Positions 16,665-25,362 of a DNA stretch of 63,561 nt are shown piece by piece (within the stretch, counting starts at the first letter, position 1; every line of letters begins with the position of its first letter). Source of the stretch: CAZSAT01 sp964604675 (lineage in GTDB: Bacteria; Myxococcota_A; UBA796; CAJQPC01); contig CAZSAT010000028.1 of the NCBI GenBank assembly GCA_964604675.1, positions 1-63,561 of the forward strand, in the 5' to 3' direction. A model generated the notes under the pieces. It worked only from the letters and a program-made list of their open reading frames with translations, was not told where the DNA came from and did not search any database. A program made the translations under genes and the position numbers.

Positions 16665-18071
16665 ATGTTCATCTACGCCCTGCTCGCCTGCACCGATCCC
16701 GACCCCAAGGGGGACGACACGGTCGCCTCGAGCGCCGACGACACGGCAGCCACCGCGGTGGACGACACGGCGGGCAGCACCGACGACACCGGCGAGGGCA
16801 CCGGCGCCGTGGAGATCCTCGACATCCAGGCCGAGGTGCTCGAGGAGGTCGTGACGGTGGTGCGGGTCAGCTGGACCACCGCCGCCGACAGCTCCGGCCA
16901 CGTCGAGTTCGGGGAGAGCGCGAGCTACGGGCTCGACACCCCCGTCACCGACATCGGCACCGAGCACAGCGTGCTCCTGCTGGGCAACCCGGCCGAGACC
17001 GAGGTGAACTTCCGGGTCGTGCTCGACGACGGGGTGGTGAGCTCGAACCAGACCATCACCACGGGCGTGCTGCCGAACGAGCTCCCCGAGCTCACCATCC
17101 AGGGCGAGAGCCCCTACGGCGGCTGGACCGTGGCGCCGATCCAGGGCACCCACTACGCCGCCGCCATCCTCGACGGGCAGGGCCGCTACGTCTGGTACGA
17201 CATCTTGGAGACCGAAGGCAACCTGATGCGCATGCTGCTCACCCCGGACGGGCGGCACATCCTCTACTGCTGGGCGGGCGACCAGCAGAACCTCGAGAAC
17301 GGCAAGGTCGTGTGGGTCTCGCTCGATCACGAGGAGCGCATCGAGTACGCGTGGCCCAACATCGACCACGACATGACGGTGCTGCCCGACGGCACCGTCA
17401 GCTCGATCGTGGTGGTGCCGGATCCAGACGCCGACCCGTTCTCGGGCAACCAGCGCTCGGGCGACAAGATCGTCGAGCTCTCGCCGGACCGGAAGACCGA
17501 GACCGAGATCTGGAACGCCTGGGACGCTCTCGACATGGAGGCGCTCGCCGCGCAGGTGGGCGGATCGAACATCACCCACGCCAACGCCATCGACTACGAC
17601 GTCGAGAACGATCTGTATTACGTGTCGTTGAAGGAGCTCGGCAGCCTGGTCAAGATCGATCGGAGCACGGGCGAGACCCTGTGGGGCATGAACGGCGTGC
17701 TCGACGAGTTCACCCTGCAGAACGGCTACCCGACCGACTACCACCACCAGTTCGACGTGCTCGACGGCAGCATCGTGTTCTTCGACAACGGCCACAGCTC
17801 CCGGCAGTACTCGCGCCTCGTCGAGTTCGCCTACGACGAGGAGGCGTGGACCCAGACCCAGACCTGGGAGTACCGCGCCGAGCCCGACATCGTCGTGGCG
17901 ACCAAGGGCGACGTGGACCGCTTCGACGATGGCAACACCCGCGTGGTGTGGTCCACGAGCGGCATGATCCAGGACGTCACCCCCGACGGCGAGATCCTCT
18001 TCCAGGTGGAGACCGAGCTCGGCTACGTCTTCACCTTCACGCAGCAGGTCGACGACCTCTATGGTCGCTAG
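16665..18071 (+). CDS. arylsulfotransferase (ASST)-like lipoprotein
   Basis: This 468-residue protein starts MFIYALLAC (Cys9), with an Asp/Thr/Ala linker. The body is an ASST six-bladed propeller preceded by a small beta domain (EVNFRVVLDDGVVS). The motifs THANAIDYD and DHDMTVLPDG carry the His expected to form the sulfohistidine intermediate, and WGMNGVLDEF and DYHHQFDVLDG match other propeller blades. ASST moves sulfate between phenolic compounds without PAPS. The ATG at 16665 is preferred over 16575 because it produces the lipoprotein signal. It overlaps the next gene by 11 nt. Confidence 0.8.
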   Translation: MFIYALLACTDPDPKGDDTVASSADDTAATAVDDTAGSTDDTGEGTGAVEILDIQAEVLEEVVTVVRVSWTTAADSSGHVEFGESASYGLDTPVTDIGTEHSVLLLGNPAETEVNFRVVLDDGVVSSNQTITTGVLPNELPELTIQGESPYGGWTVAPIQGTHYAAAILDGQGRYVWYDILETEGNLMRMLLTPDGRHILYCWAGDQQNLENGKVVWVSLDHEERIEYAWPNIDHDMTVLPDGTVSSIVVVPDPDADPFSGNQRSGDKIVELSPDRKTETEIWNAWDALDMEALAAQVGGSNITHANAIDYDVENDLYYVSLKELGSLVKIDRSTGETLWGMNGVLDEFTLQNGYPTDYHHQFDVLDGSIVFFDNGHSSRQYSRLVEFAYDEEAWTQTQTWEYRAEPDIVVATKGDVDRFDDGNTRVVWSTSGMIQDVTPDGEILFQVETELGYVFTFTQQVDDLYGR

Positions 18072-19026
18072 CCTGCTCCTCGCCTGCACCGGCGCGGGCG
18101 GCGGTGGCGGCTCCGACGACCCTGACGACACCGGTTCTGTGGCCGTCGACGAGGCGGTCGTGCCGGGTGTGATCCTCCTCTCCGACGACGACAACTACGC
18201 CTACAGCGGCGCGCTGCAGGCGCCGAGCTTCCCCATCGCCGAGCTGAGCGACCCGGTGATCGACTTCTCGGGGCTCACCGAAGACCTCCAGTGCCACGAT
18301 CTCGACCCGGTCGGCGACATCGACAACGCGGAGCTCATCGTCTTCCAGCACCTCTCCGAGGACGAGGTGGCGCTCGGCCTGGAGGAGGACTCGCTCCTGC
18401 AGAGCGACGTGGGCATCTACCTGTCCCAGCAGCCTGGCGATGCGACCAGCGTGAAGCTCTCGGACTTCACCTTGTTCGGCACCGACGCGGACATCGAGAC
18501 CTTCTTCACCGAGACCTCCGGCACCTGGCTGGTGGTGTTGACCACGGGCGAGGAGATCGGGCTGGGCGCCCGCATGCTGCTCTTCCTCGACCCTCTGGCC
18601 GGCGAGACGAGCGAGACCGCGGTGGTCGACGACGGCTGCTCGGTCCTGGACTTCAGCGCCGACCTCACGAGCCTCGACCCGGTCACGGTGGTGCCCAGCG
18701 GACCCTGGGAGCTGGACTGGGGCGAGCTGACCACCACCGGGCAGGGGCAGGACTTCGTCTACAGCGACGCCGACGGCGTGATGGTCGGCTTCTACGAAGG
18801 CCTGAGCCCGGCCGACCTGGAGGGGCAGTTCCTGGACCTGGAGCTCGTCGCCACGGAGCTCTGGACCATGGACATCCCCGCGGGCACCTCGGCGTCGCTC
18901 AGCGGCCTCGAGGGCTTCACGGGCTTCACGCGCACCGACGGCACGTGGATCTTCGCGCTTCGCTGCTCCACGTGCCCGAACCCCGCGCCGCTGTTCCTCA
19001 CGGTGTTGGAGCCCTTGGGAGGCTGA
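18061..19026 (+). CDS. hypothetical lipoprotein
   Basis: The protein has 321 residues and begins MVASLLLAC (Cys9) with a Gly-rich linker. No upstream in-frame start exists. It contains DNAELIVFQHLSEDEVALG, LLQSDVGIYLSQ and a C-terminal LRCSTCPNPAPLFLTVLEP with a CxxC. I recognise no family. It overlaps the ASST gene by 11 nt and is likely co-expressed, so it could be a periplasmic partner. It is convergent with the thioredoxin-like gene, directly abutting it. Confidence 0.75.
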   Translation: MVASLLLACTGAGGGGGSDDPDDTGSVAVDEAVVPGVILLSDDDNYAYSGALQAPSFPIAELSDPVIDFSGLTEDLQCHDLDPVGDIDNAELIVFQHLSEDEVALGLEEDSLLQSDVGIYLSQQPGDATSVKLSDFTLFGTDADIETFFTETSGTWLVVLTTGEEIGLGARMLLFLDPLAGETSETAVVDDGCSVLDFSADLTSLDPVTVVPSGPWELDWGELTTTGQGQDFVYSDADGVMVGFYEGLSPADLEGQFLDLELVATELWTMDIPAGTSASLSGLEGFTGFTRTDGTWIFALRCSTCPNPAPLFLTVLEPLGG

Positions 19027-19731
19027 TCAGCCGGCGTTCTCGGCCAGCCAGCTCATGGCGTCGCTGTCGTCGTCGCCGGACCAGCAGGTGCCGATCACCA
19101 TCTCCGGGCTCAGCAGGCACTTGCCGGGGAGCCCGCCGTCCCACGGCATGATGTCGGGCGCGGTCTGGGTGGGGTCGGAGAGCACGGGCACCACCCCCGT
19201 CGCCCCGACGAAGTCCGAGAACTCGGCCGCATCGTCGCCCAGGGGAGCCCCGCGCGTGGCGTCTTCGTAGAGCACGACGACCCAGTCGAGGTCGGCCACA
19301 CCCGAGCTTGCGCGCGCGTCGGCCCGGTGCCCGTCGATTGCGCGGATCTCGTCCTGACAGGGTTCGCACCACGAGGTCGTGACCATCAGCACCTTCCACT
19401 GGCCGGCGAAGTCCCACAAGCCAGGGGTGTCACCGCAGCCGTCGTACAGGGTCAGGTTCCGAATGGTGTCGCCGAGCTCGTCGCCGCTCTCGGTCAGGTC
19501 GCCAGGATCCCCGTGGGGCCAGCCGCAGGTGTAGCAGACCTCGTCCACGTCGAGCGGATCGCTGACGCACGCCAGCTCGTCGCAGTCGGTGGTGCCGTCG
19601 CCGTCGCTGTCGAGGCCCGGCTCGCAGGGCGGCGCCGTGTCGACCTGGGCGGTGTCGGTTGGCGGTGAGGAGTCCGCGGCTTGGCTGTCGGGGGTCTCGG
19701 TGCTGGTGCAGGCGAGCAGGATCCAGATCAT
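19027..19731 (-). CDS. thioredoxin-like (TlpA/AhpC-TSA fold) lipoprotein
   Basis: This 234-residue protein starts MIWILLAC (Cys8). Residues 40-75 hold one calcium- or MopE-like loop (DSDGDGTTDCDELAC) and CYTCGWPHGD. The thioredoxin fold follows with the redox motif WCEPC in VLMVTTSWCEPCQDEIRA and the cis-Pro region GVVPVLSDPT. A C-terminal Cys (GTCWSGDDD) might pair with another Cys. The likely role is disulfide reduction or thiol oxidation in the periplasm. The longer frame to 20496 is antisense to tesB. Confidence 0.82.
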   Translation of the reverse strand: MIWILLACTSTETPDSQAADSSPPTDTAQVDTAPPCEPGLDSDGDGTTDCDELACVSDPLDVDEVCYTCGWPHGDPGDLTESGDELGDTIRNLTLYDGCGDTPGLWDFAGQWKVLMVTTSWCEPCQDEIRAIDGHRADARASSGVADLDWVVVLYEDATRGAPLGDDAAEFSDFVGATGVVPVLSDPTQTAPDIMPWDGGLPGKCLLSPEMVIGTCWSGDDDSDAMSWLAENAG

Positions 19732-19788
19732 GCACACAGGATGCCCGCGACGACAGGGGGTGACACACGACCACGATACGTAGGGTCC

Positions 19789-20682
19789 ATGTCCGACGTG
19801 TTGAACGAGCTCCTCGATCTGTTGCAGCTCGAGACCCTGGAGCAGAACCTCTACCGAGGTCAGAGCCAGAACCTGGGCTGGGGCCGCATCTTCGGGGGCC
19901 AGGTGGTGGGGCAGGCCCTCTCGGCGGCGAGCCACACCGTGCCGTCCGATCGCGTGGTGCACAGCCTGCACGCCTACTTCCTGCGAACGGGCGAGGTCGA
20001 CAAGCCGATCGTCTACGAGGTGGATCGCATCCGGGACGGGCGCAGCTTCACCACCCGACGTGTGGTGGCCATCCAGGACGGCCGGGCCATCTTCAACCTC
20101 GCGGCCAGCTTCCAGGTGGAGGAGGAGGGCTTCGAGCACGCCGATCCGATGCCCCCTGCGCCAGAACCCGAGGATCTGCTGAGCGAGGAGCAGATGGGTC
20201 GCAAGATCGCCGACCGCATCCCGCCACAGTTCAAGCCGATCGCGCTGGCGCGGCGTCCCATCGAGATCCGCCCGGCGAAGCCCTTGAACCCCTTCAAGCC
20301 GGTGCACCGACCGCCGACCAAGCAGATCTGGTTGCGCGCCGCTGGGCCGCTCCCCGACGACCCGGCCGTGCACCGCTACCTGCTGGCCTACGCGAGCGAC
20401 TTCCAGCTGCTCACCACGGCCTTGCAGCCGCACGGGGTGAGCTGGATCAGCCCGCGCATCAAGATCGCGAGCGTCGACCACGCGATGTGGTTCCACCGTC
20501 CCTTCAAGATGGACGAGTGGCTGCTCTACGACATCGACAGCCCCAGCATGAGCGGTGGCCGGGCGCTGGTCCGGGGCCGGATCTTCGACCGCTCGGGCAG
20601 CCTGGTGGCCAGCGTTGCCCAGGAAGGGCTGACGCGCGATCGGTCACGCAAGGGCGCGGAACACACCCCAGCCGGCGGCTAG
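19789..20682 (+). CDS. tesB: acyl-CoA thioesterase II
   Basis: TesB hydrolyses medium- and long-chain acyl-CoA. The 297-residue protein has a double hotdog fold, with GRIFGGQVVGQALSAA in the first half. The catalytic residues appear as LLAYASDFQLLTTAL (Asp, Thr) and SLVASVAQEGLTR (Gln); VDHAMWFHRPF is the second hotdog signature. The ATG at 19789 has TA exactly 12 nt upstream and no Shine-Dalgarno, so the mRNA may be leaderless. Its 3' end overlaps the convergent MAPEG gene by 39 nt. It fits with the acyl-CoA dehydrogenase and hotdog hydratase elsewhere in the window. Confidence 0.92.
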   Translation: MSDVLNELLDLLQLETLEQNLYRGQSQNLGWGRIFGGQVVGQALSAASHTVPSDRVVHSLHAYFLRTGEVDKPIVYEVDRIRDGRSFTTRRVVAIQDGRAIFNLAASFQVEEEGFEHADPMPPAPEPEDLLSEEQMGRKIADRIPPQFKPIALARRPIEIRPAKPLNPFKPVHRPPTKQIWLRAAGPLPDDPAVHRYLLAYASDFQLLTTALQPHGVSWISPRIKIASVDHAMWFHRPFKMDEWLLYDIDSPSMSGGRALVRGRIFDRSGSLVASVAQEGLTRDRSRKGAEHTPAGG

Positions 20683-21027
20683 CGCCAACAGCGCGATGGT
20701 GCCGGCGGCGCCCCAGAAGCGCCCGATGCTGGTCCCGGGCTTGGCGCCGAGGCCGACGCGGTGCAGCACACGGGACAGGAGCAGGGTGGCGCCGAAGCCA
20801 TGGAGCACCAGCGCGGGCGCACCATCGGCTTCGAGCAGGCCCAACAGGATCACGCAGAAGGGCACGTACTCGCCGAAGTTGGCGTGCACCCGGATCGATC
20901 GGCGCAGCGCCTTGTCCTGGCCGTGTCCGATGCCGACCCCGGCACGACGGCGGTGCCGGACGACCTCGAGCGACAGCACGACGTAGAGGAGGGCCAGCAG
21001 GCTGCCCCAGAGCAGGGTGACGTTCAC
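20644..21027 (-). CDS. MAPEG-family membrane protein
   Basis: The 127-residue protein has four hydrophobic segments. The MAPEG signature RSIRVHANFGEYVPFCVILLG lies near residues 43-63, with a RVLHRVGLG segment later. Family members bind glutathione or act in membrane-linked detoxification; the bacterial role is often unknown. Its ATG overlaps the stop of the dCMP deaminase gene (ATGA), so it is translated with it. Confidence 0.88.
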   Translation of the reverse strand: MNVTLLWGSLLALLYVVLSLEVVRHRRRAGVGIGHGQDKALRRSIRVHANFGEYVPFCVILLGLLEADGAPALVLHGFGATLLLSRVLHRVGLGAKPGTSIGRFWGAAGTIALLALAAGWGVFRALA

Positions 21028-21497
21028 GAGAGCCTCGGGTCGCGGGGACCGGCCACGGTCGTGACCTCGACGCCGTGGTCACGCAGGTAGCTCACGCCGT
21101 TCTCGCCGGCGTAGCCCCCCTCGACCACGAGCACACGGGTGATCCCCGCGTGGTGGAGCAACTTGGCGCACATCAGGCAGGGTTCGCCGGTGACGATGAG
21201 CCAGGCGCCTCGGGTCGGGACGCCGCCGGCGGCCGCGTTGCAGACCACGTTCATCTCGGCGTGGTGGCAGCCGATCTCCATGCGCGTGCCAGACCGGATC
21301 CCGAGGGAGTCCCGCAGGCAGACGTCGCCCCCGCAGAGCTTGCCGCCGCCCCGGGGCCCGCCGTTGTAGCCGTCCATCAGGATGACGTTCCGCTCGGGGT
21401 CCAACAGCAGGGCCCCGAAGGTGCGGCGCGGGCAGTTCGACGCCTCTGCGAGTGCCAGGCACTGCGCGATTCGGATGCGGATGTGCTTGTCCTTCAT
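21024..21497 (-). CDS. deoxycytidylate (dCMP) deaminase family protein
   Basis: The enzyme converts dCMP to dUMP, feeding thymidylate synthesis. The 157-residue protein has the zinc site in two parts: CHHAEMN (His plus catalytic Glu) near residue 77 and GEPCLMCAKLLHHAG near residue 104. MDGYNGGPRGGGKLCGG is the substrate loop expected in ComEB-like dCMP deaminases. No Shine-Dalgarno site is visible; TAGGGC is placed with TA 12 nt before the ATG. It shares its -10 region with the divergent oxidoreductase. A dCTP deaminase lies at 61476. Confidence 0.9.
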   Translation of the reverse strand: MKDKHIRIRIAQCLALAEASNCPRRTFGALLLDPERNVILMDGYNGGPRGGGKLCGGDVCLRDSLGIRSGTRMEIGCHHAEMNVVCNAAAGGVPTRGAWLIVTGEPCLMCAKLLHHAGITRVLVVEGGYAGENGVSYLRDHGVEVTTVAGPRDPRLS

Positions 21498-21502
21498 GGG
21501 CC

Positions 21503-21513
21503 TGCCCTATCCT
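21503..21513. promoter_or_regulatory. overlapping bidirectional -10 element
   Basis: The bases CCCTATCCT provide TATCCT for the plus-strand oxidoreductase gene (20 nt upstream of its ATG, with Shine-Dalgarno) and TAGGGC for the minus-strand dCMP deaminase gene (TA at -12). The whole intergenic gap is 35 nt, so both transcripts must start here. Confidence 0.45.
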
Positions 21514-21532
21514 CTGCCCTCGGAGGAGCGGC

Positions 21533-22528
21533 ATGCAGGCCTGGGAGATCGCCCGCTTCGGCTTCGAGGGGCTCCGTCGGGTCGAGCGAGCGCCGCTGTC
21601 GCCGGGGCCCGGCCAGGTGAAGGTCGCGCTCCGTGCGGCGAGCCTGAACTACCGCGACGTGCTGATGGCGCGCGGACACTACAACCCGCGTCAGGCGCTC
21701 CCGCTGGTGCCCTGCTCGGATGGCGCGGGGGTGGTGGCGGCCGTGGGGGAGGGGGTCGAGCGCTGGCAGGTGGGGGATCGGGTCTGCCCGATCTTCGCGC
21801 AGTCCTGGATCGACGGCCCTCCCGACAAGGCCGCCCAGAGGTCCACGCTCGGCGGACCGCTCGATGGGTGCCTCGCGAGCGAGATCGTGGTCGAGGAAGC
21901 CGGGCTCGTCGCGATCCCGCCTCACCTCTCGTTTCAGGAAGCGGCCTGCCTTCCGTGCGCGGGGGTCACCGCGTGGTCGGCGCTCGAGGGCGTGGAGGCC
22001 GGCGACACGGTGCTGGTCCAGGGCACCGGCGGGGTGTCGCTCTTCGCGTTGCAGCTCGCGAAGGCGCGCGGCGCGAGGGTGTTCCTCACGAGCTCCAGCG
22101 ACGCCAAGCTCGAGCGCGGACGCGCGCTGGGAGCGGACGAGACCCTGAACTACCGGGACGAGCCGCGTTGGGGATCCGTCGCCGCGGACTGGGCGGGCGA
22201 GGGCGTGGACTGCGTGGTCGAGGTCGGCGGCGCGGGCACCTTGGACCAGTCGCTGCGGGCCGTGCGCATGGGCGGTACCGTCGCGCTGATCGGGGTCTTG
22301 TCGGGCGTCGAGACCTCGCTCGCGGTCACCCGGATCCTCATGGCGGGCATCCGGGTGCAGGGGGTGTTCGTCGGCTCGCGCGCAGCCTTCGAGGCCCTCA
22401 ACCAGGCGGTGGCGGCTGCGAGCCTGCGCCCGGTCATCGACCGCGTGGTGTCCTTCGATGAGGCTGCTGACACCCTCCGCGCGATGCCCGAGGGGCGCCA
22501 CGTGGGCAAGCTGGTGGTGCGCACGTGA
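21533..22528 (+). CDS. zinc-independent MDR-family NAD(P)-dependent oxidoreductase
   Basis: The 331-residue protein is a medium-chain dehydrogenase/reductase. The N-terminal GroES-like domain contains ASLNYRDVLMARGHY, and the Rossmann region has VLVQGTGGVSLFALQLAK with the nucleotide-binding GTGGV. The structural zinc Cys cluster is missing, which is usual for the quinone-reductase/YhdH-like branch. The ATG at 21533 follows GGAGGAG. Its TGA overlaps the next GTG by 4 nt, so it is coupled to the PLP enzyme gene. Confidence 0.9.
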   Translation: MQAWEIARFGFEGLRRVERAPLSPGPGQVKVALRAASLNYRDVLMARGHYNPRQALPLVPCSDGAGVVAAVGEGVERWQVGDRVCPIFAQSWIDGPPDKAAQRSTLGGPLDGCLASEIVVEEAGLVAIPPHLSFQEAACLPCAGVTAWSALEGVEAGDTVLVQGTGGVSLFALQLAKARGARVFLTSSSDAKLERGRALGADETLNYRDEPRWGSVAADWAGEGVDCVVEVGGAGTLDQSLRAVRMGGTVALIGVLSGVETSLAVTRILMAGIRVQGVFVGSRAAFEALNQAVAAASLRPVIDRVVSFDEAADTLRAMPEGRHVGKLVVRT

Positions 22529-23730
22529 CGCTCGACGAGCGGTACGAGGCGTGGAAGCAGCTGGTGGCCGATCGCCCGCTGCCCGTGGCACTCGTCGACC
22601 TCGACGCCGTCGACGCCAACGCGGAACGTCTCGCGCGGCCCGTCGTCGCCGCGGGCAAGTCGCTCCGGGTGGCGACCAAGAGCCTCCGCTGCCCGGCCCT
22701 CTTGCGCTACCTGCTCGACAAGGGCGCGCCCTTCGCCGGGCTGATGAGCTACCTGCCGGCCGAGGCTGCGTGGCTGGCGGAGCATGGCTTCGACGACGTG
22801 CTGGTGGCCTACCCGACCGCGCGGCTCGGCGACGCGGAGGTGGTCGCTCGCGCCAACACGTCCGGGGCCACGGTGAGCGTGGTCGTGGACTGGCCGGACC
22901 ACCTCGCCGTGCTGGGCGCGGCAGGGCGAGAGCACGGCGTGGACGTGCCCGTGGTGGTGGAGGTCGACACCAGCTACCGCGTGCTGGGGGCGCACCTCGG
23001 AGCGCGGCGCAGCCCGCTGCGCCGTCCCGAGCAGGTGCTCGCGCTCGTCGACCGCGCGCTCCAGACCGAGGGGGTGAGCTTCCACGGCGTGATGGGCTAC
23101 GAGGCGCACATCGCGGGCGTGCAGGACGCCAACCCCTTCGCGCCGCTGAAGAACGGACCGAAGCGGCTGCTCAAGGCGTTGAGCCGGCCGGGCGTTCGGC
23201 GCCAGCGCCAGGCCATCGCGGAGGGGCTCGTGGCCCGGGGACTCGAGGGCTGGATCTTCAACGGGGGTGGCACGGGCTCCGTGGACTGGACCAGCCAGGA
23301 GGCGTGCCTGACCGAGGTCACGGCCGGCTCCGGGTTCGTCGACAGCCACCTCTTCGACTACTTCCACGGGCTCGAGCTGAGCCCCGCCATCAGCTTCGCG
23401 CTCCAGGTGGTGCGGAAGCCGGACCCGGGCTTCGTGACGTGCATGGGTGGGGGCTACGTCGCCTCGGGCGAGCCGAGCTGGGACAAGGTGCCGGTGCCTT
23501 GGCTGCCCGCAGGCCTGAGCCTGCTCGGCATGGAGGCGTGCGGTGAGGTCCAGACGCCGCTGAAGGTTCCCGCGGGGGTCGAGCTCGCGCTCGGAGACCC
23601 GGTGTTCTTCCGGCACGCCAAGGCAGGGGAGCTGGCCGAACACTTCCGCACCTACCGCCTGGTGCGCGGCGGTGCGCTCGTGGACGAGGTGCCGACCTAT
23701 CGGGGGCTGGAGCAGTGCTTCCTCGGCTGA
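22525..23730 (+). CDS. PLP-dependent D-threonine aldolase / D-serine dehydratase-like enzyme
   Basis: The 401-residue protein has an alanine-racemase-type TIM barrel: the PLP lysine sits in RVATKSLRCPALLRYL near residue 50. FHGVMGYEAHIAG and WIFNGGGTGSVDW follow, then the C-terminal beta domain with EVQTPLKVP and DPVFFRHAKAGELAEHF. The metal-binding His of the C-terminal site is present but the usual Cys next to it is not obvious (RHAKAG). The reaction could be cleavage of D-hydroxy amino acids or D-serine deamination. It is translationally coupled to the MDR oxidoreductase, suggesting one catabolic step pair. Confidence 0.85.
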   Translation: MTLDERYEAWKQLVADRPLPVALVDLDAVDANAERLARPVVAAGKSLRVATKSLRCPALLRYLLDKGAPFAGLMSYLPAEAAWLAEHGFDDVLVAYPTARLGDAEVVARANTSGATVSVVVDWPDHLAVLGAAGREHGVDVPVVVEVDTSYRVLGAHLGARRSPLRRPEQVLALVDRALQTEGVSFHGVMGYEAHIAGVQDANPFAPLKNGPKRLLKALSRPGVRRQRQAIAEGLVARGLEGWIFNGGGTGSVDWTSQEACLTEVTAGSGFVDSHLFDYFHGLELSPAISFALQVVRKPDPGFVTCMGGGYVASGEPSWDKVPVPWLPAGLSLLGMEACGEVQTPLKVPAGVELALGDPVFFRHAKAGELAEHFRTYRLVRGGALVDEVPTYRGLEQCFLG

Positions 23731-23752
23731 AGCGCCGGGAGGGCTCCGGGGC

Positions 23753-24412
23753 TCAGCTGCCGCGGGTGGGGGTCCAGGCGACGTCGCGGAGGAAGGAGCC
23801 GCGGAAGTAGCCCTCCTCGATCGCCCGAGCCATGTCCTCGGCGGAGCGGAACTCCTCCCAGCTCACCCGGATCACCGGCACGGTGCGGCTGATGTCCTGG
23901 ATGAAGTCCTCGTAGCAGCGGTGCAGGCCCTTCAGGTACTCGAGGCTCACGCCCGACTCGACATCACGGTTGCGCGTGTTGATGCGCTCCAGCGAGGTCT
24001 CGGGCTTGATGTCGAGGTAGACGATGACGTTGGGCCGGCACATGAAGTGGGACATATGGCGGAAGAGGTCGAGGTAGGTGCGGTAGTCCCGCTCGTCCAT
24101 CAGGTCCTGCTCGACCAGCGTGCGGGCAAACACCGCATCTTCGTAGATGGTGCGGTCCTGCACGCCGCCGCCCCCGCGCCAGATGATCTCCTGGTGCTGC
24201 TGGAAGCGCCGGTTCAAGAGGTAGATCTGGGTGGCGAAACTGTACTTCTTCGTGTCGCGGTAGAAGTCCGCCAGGTACTCGTTGTCGGCCACCGGCTCGT
24301 AGTAGGTCGGCAGGCCGAGGTGGTTGCCCAGTGCTGTGGCCAGGGTGGACTTTCCGGCGCCGATCAAGCCGGCGATGCCGATGAAGAGATCCTGCAGGTT
24401 CGTCGAGTGCAT
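23753..24412 (-). CDS. deoxynucleoside kinase (dGK/dAK family)
   Basis: The 219-residue kinase salvages deoxynucleosides by 5'-phosphorylation. It has the P-loop AGLIGAGKSTLATAL, the EPV motif (YYEPVADNEYL), the substrate Gln/Arg region FATQIYLLNRRFQQH, the DRTIYEDAVFA motif with the DR pair, and the LID arginines in RINTRNRDVE. The ATG has TA exactly 12 nt upstream (GTTAGACC) and no Shine-Dalgarno site. It sits 41 nt downstream of the secreted-protein gene of the lipid operon but probably has its own promoter. Confidence 0.92.
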   Translation of the reverse strand: MHSTNLQDLFIGIAGLIGAGKSTLATALGNHLGLPTYYEPVADNEYLADFYRDTKKYSFATQIYLLNRRFQQHQEIIWRGGGGVQDRTIYEDAVFARTLVEQDLMDERDYRTYLDLFRHMSHFMCRPNVIVYLDIKPETSLERINTRNRDVESGVSLEYLKGLHRCYEDFIQDISRTVPVIRVSWEEFRSAEDMARAIEEGYFRGSFLRDVAWTPTRGS

Positions 24413-24453
24413 CGGCCCGGTCTAACACCGGGCTCGCCGGTGGTCCGGCGGCG

Positions 24454-25350
24454 CTACGGTTGGGTCGCTTCCTTCTCGCGCTCGAAGAAGCGCTCCCATC
24501 GACGTCCGGGGTCGCTGCCGACGCGCTGGACCAGCTCCACCAGCCCGCCGATGTGCACCCCGAGGAAGGGGAACGGTGCGATCTCGTCTTCGAGGATGGG
24601 CAGGCCCACCCCGGCGTTGAAGGCCTGCGCCACCGTCAGCCCGGCGCCGGCGAACACACCCGCTTCGTGGCGCACGCGCCCGGCGTCGTCGGTGTACCCG
24701 AGCCGGATGGCCCCCAGGTAGATCGTGGGGTCGACGCTCGCAGCGAGGGCCCGCGCTCCGCTGCGGTTCCGGTCCGGGTCCAGGTACCAGCTGAAGCGGG
24801 CGGAGAGCGCGAAGCTCAGATCGGCCGGCTGGAGCACGCTGGCGATGGGCAAGAGCGTGGTGGCGTCGGGCCGAACCTGCAGCGCCGTCTCGTAGTAGCG
24901 GAAGTACCGGCTGATCTGCTGCCCGGTGCCGGGCTCGCGGAAGCGGAGGTACAGCAGGTCGCCTTGCCGCAGCTGGTACTGGTTGTGCAGCCCGAACACG
25001 AAGAGCGTGTCCTCGAAGGGCGCGCGGAGCTGGTCGAGGTTGCCGTCGATGTTGAGCACCGGCGGGTTCGTGCCCTCGGGGAAGGCGCGCTTGAGCAGGC
25101 TGTCGTCCACCTCGGAGTAGCTCTGGAAGAGCGCGATCGGGGTCAGCTCCTGCTTTCGAAAGAGCAGCAGCTCCACCTGCCAGCCATCGGCGTCGATGGT
25201 CAGCGCCCCGTCCCGTGTCACGACGCAGGGTTCCTCGTGCGTGCACCCCTCGGCCGGTTCGAAGTGGCGTGCGTCGCCCTGCACGCCCCGCTCGCCGCGG
25301 TCGTAGTCGACCGCTGGGGCCGCGAGGGCGAGGGCGAGGACGCTCAGCAC
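24454..25350 (-). CDS. secreted protein, unknown, last gene of the lipid-modification operon
   Basis: The 298-residue protein (GTG start) has a short uncharged signal, MLSVLALALAAPAVDY, with an AxA-like cleavage site. The mature part holds EGCTHEEPCVV with two Cys, amphipathic strands (VELLLFRKQELTPIALF, DTLFVFGLHNQYQLRQG, LSFALSARFSWYLDP), an even Gly-rich C-terminal half (IYLGAIRLGYTDDAG, GVFAGAGLTVAQAFNAGVG) and a final helix. These could form an outer-membrane barrel or a periplasmic domain. It starts 12 nt after the methyltransferase stop. No family recognised. Confidence 0.7.
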   Translation of the reverse strand: MLSVLALALAAPAVDYDRGERGVQGDARHFEPAEGCTHEEPCVVTRDGALTIDADGWQVELLLFRKQELTPIALFQSYSEVDDSLLKRAFPEGTNPPVLNIDGNLDQLRAPFEDTLFVFGLHNQYQLRQGDLLYLRFREPGTGQQISRYFRYYETALQVRPDATTLLPIASVLQPADLSFALSARFSWYLDPDRNRSGARALAASVDPTIYLGAIRLGYTDDAGRVRHEAGVFAGAGLTVAQAFNAGVGLPILEDEIAPFPFLGVHIGGLVELVQRVGSDPGRRWERFFEREKEATQP

Positions 25351-25362
25351 CGTCGGAGCATC

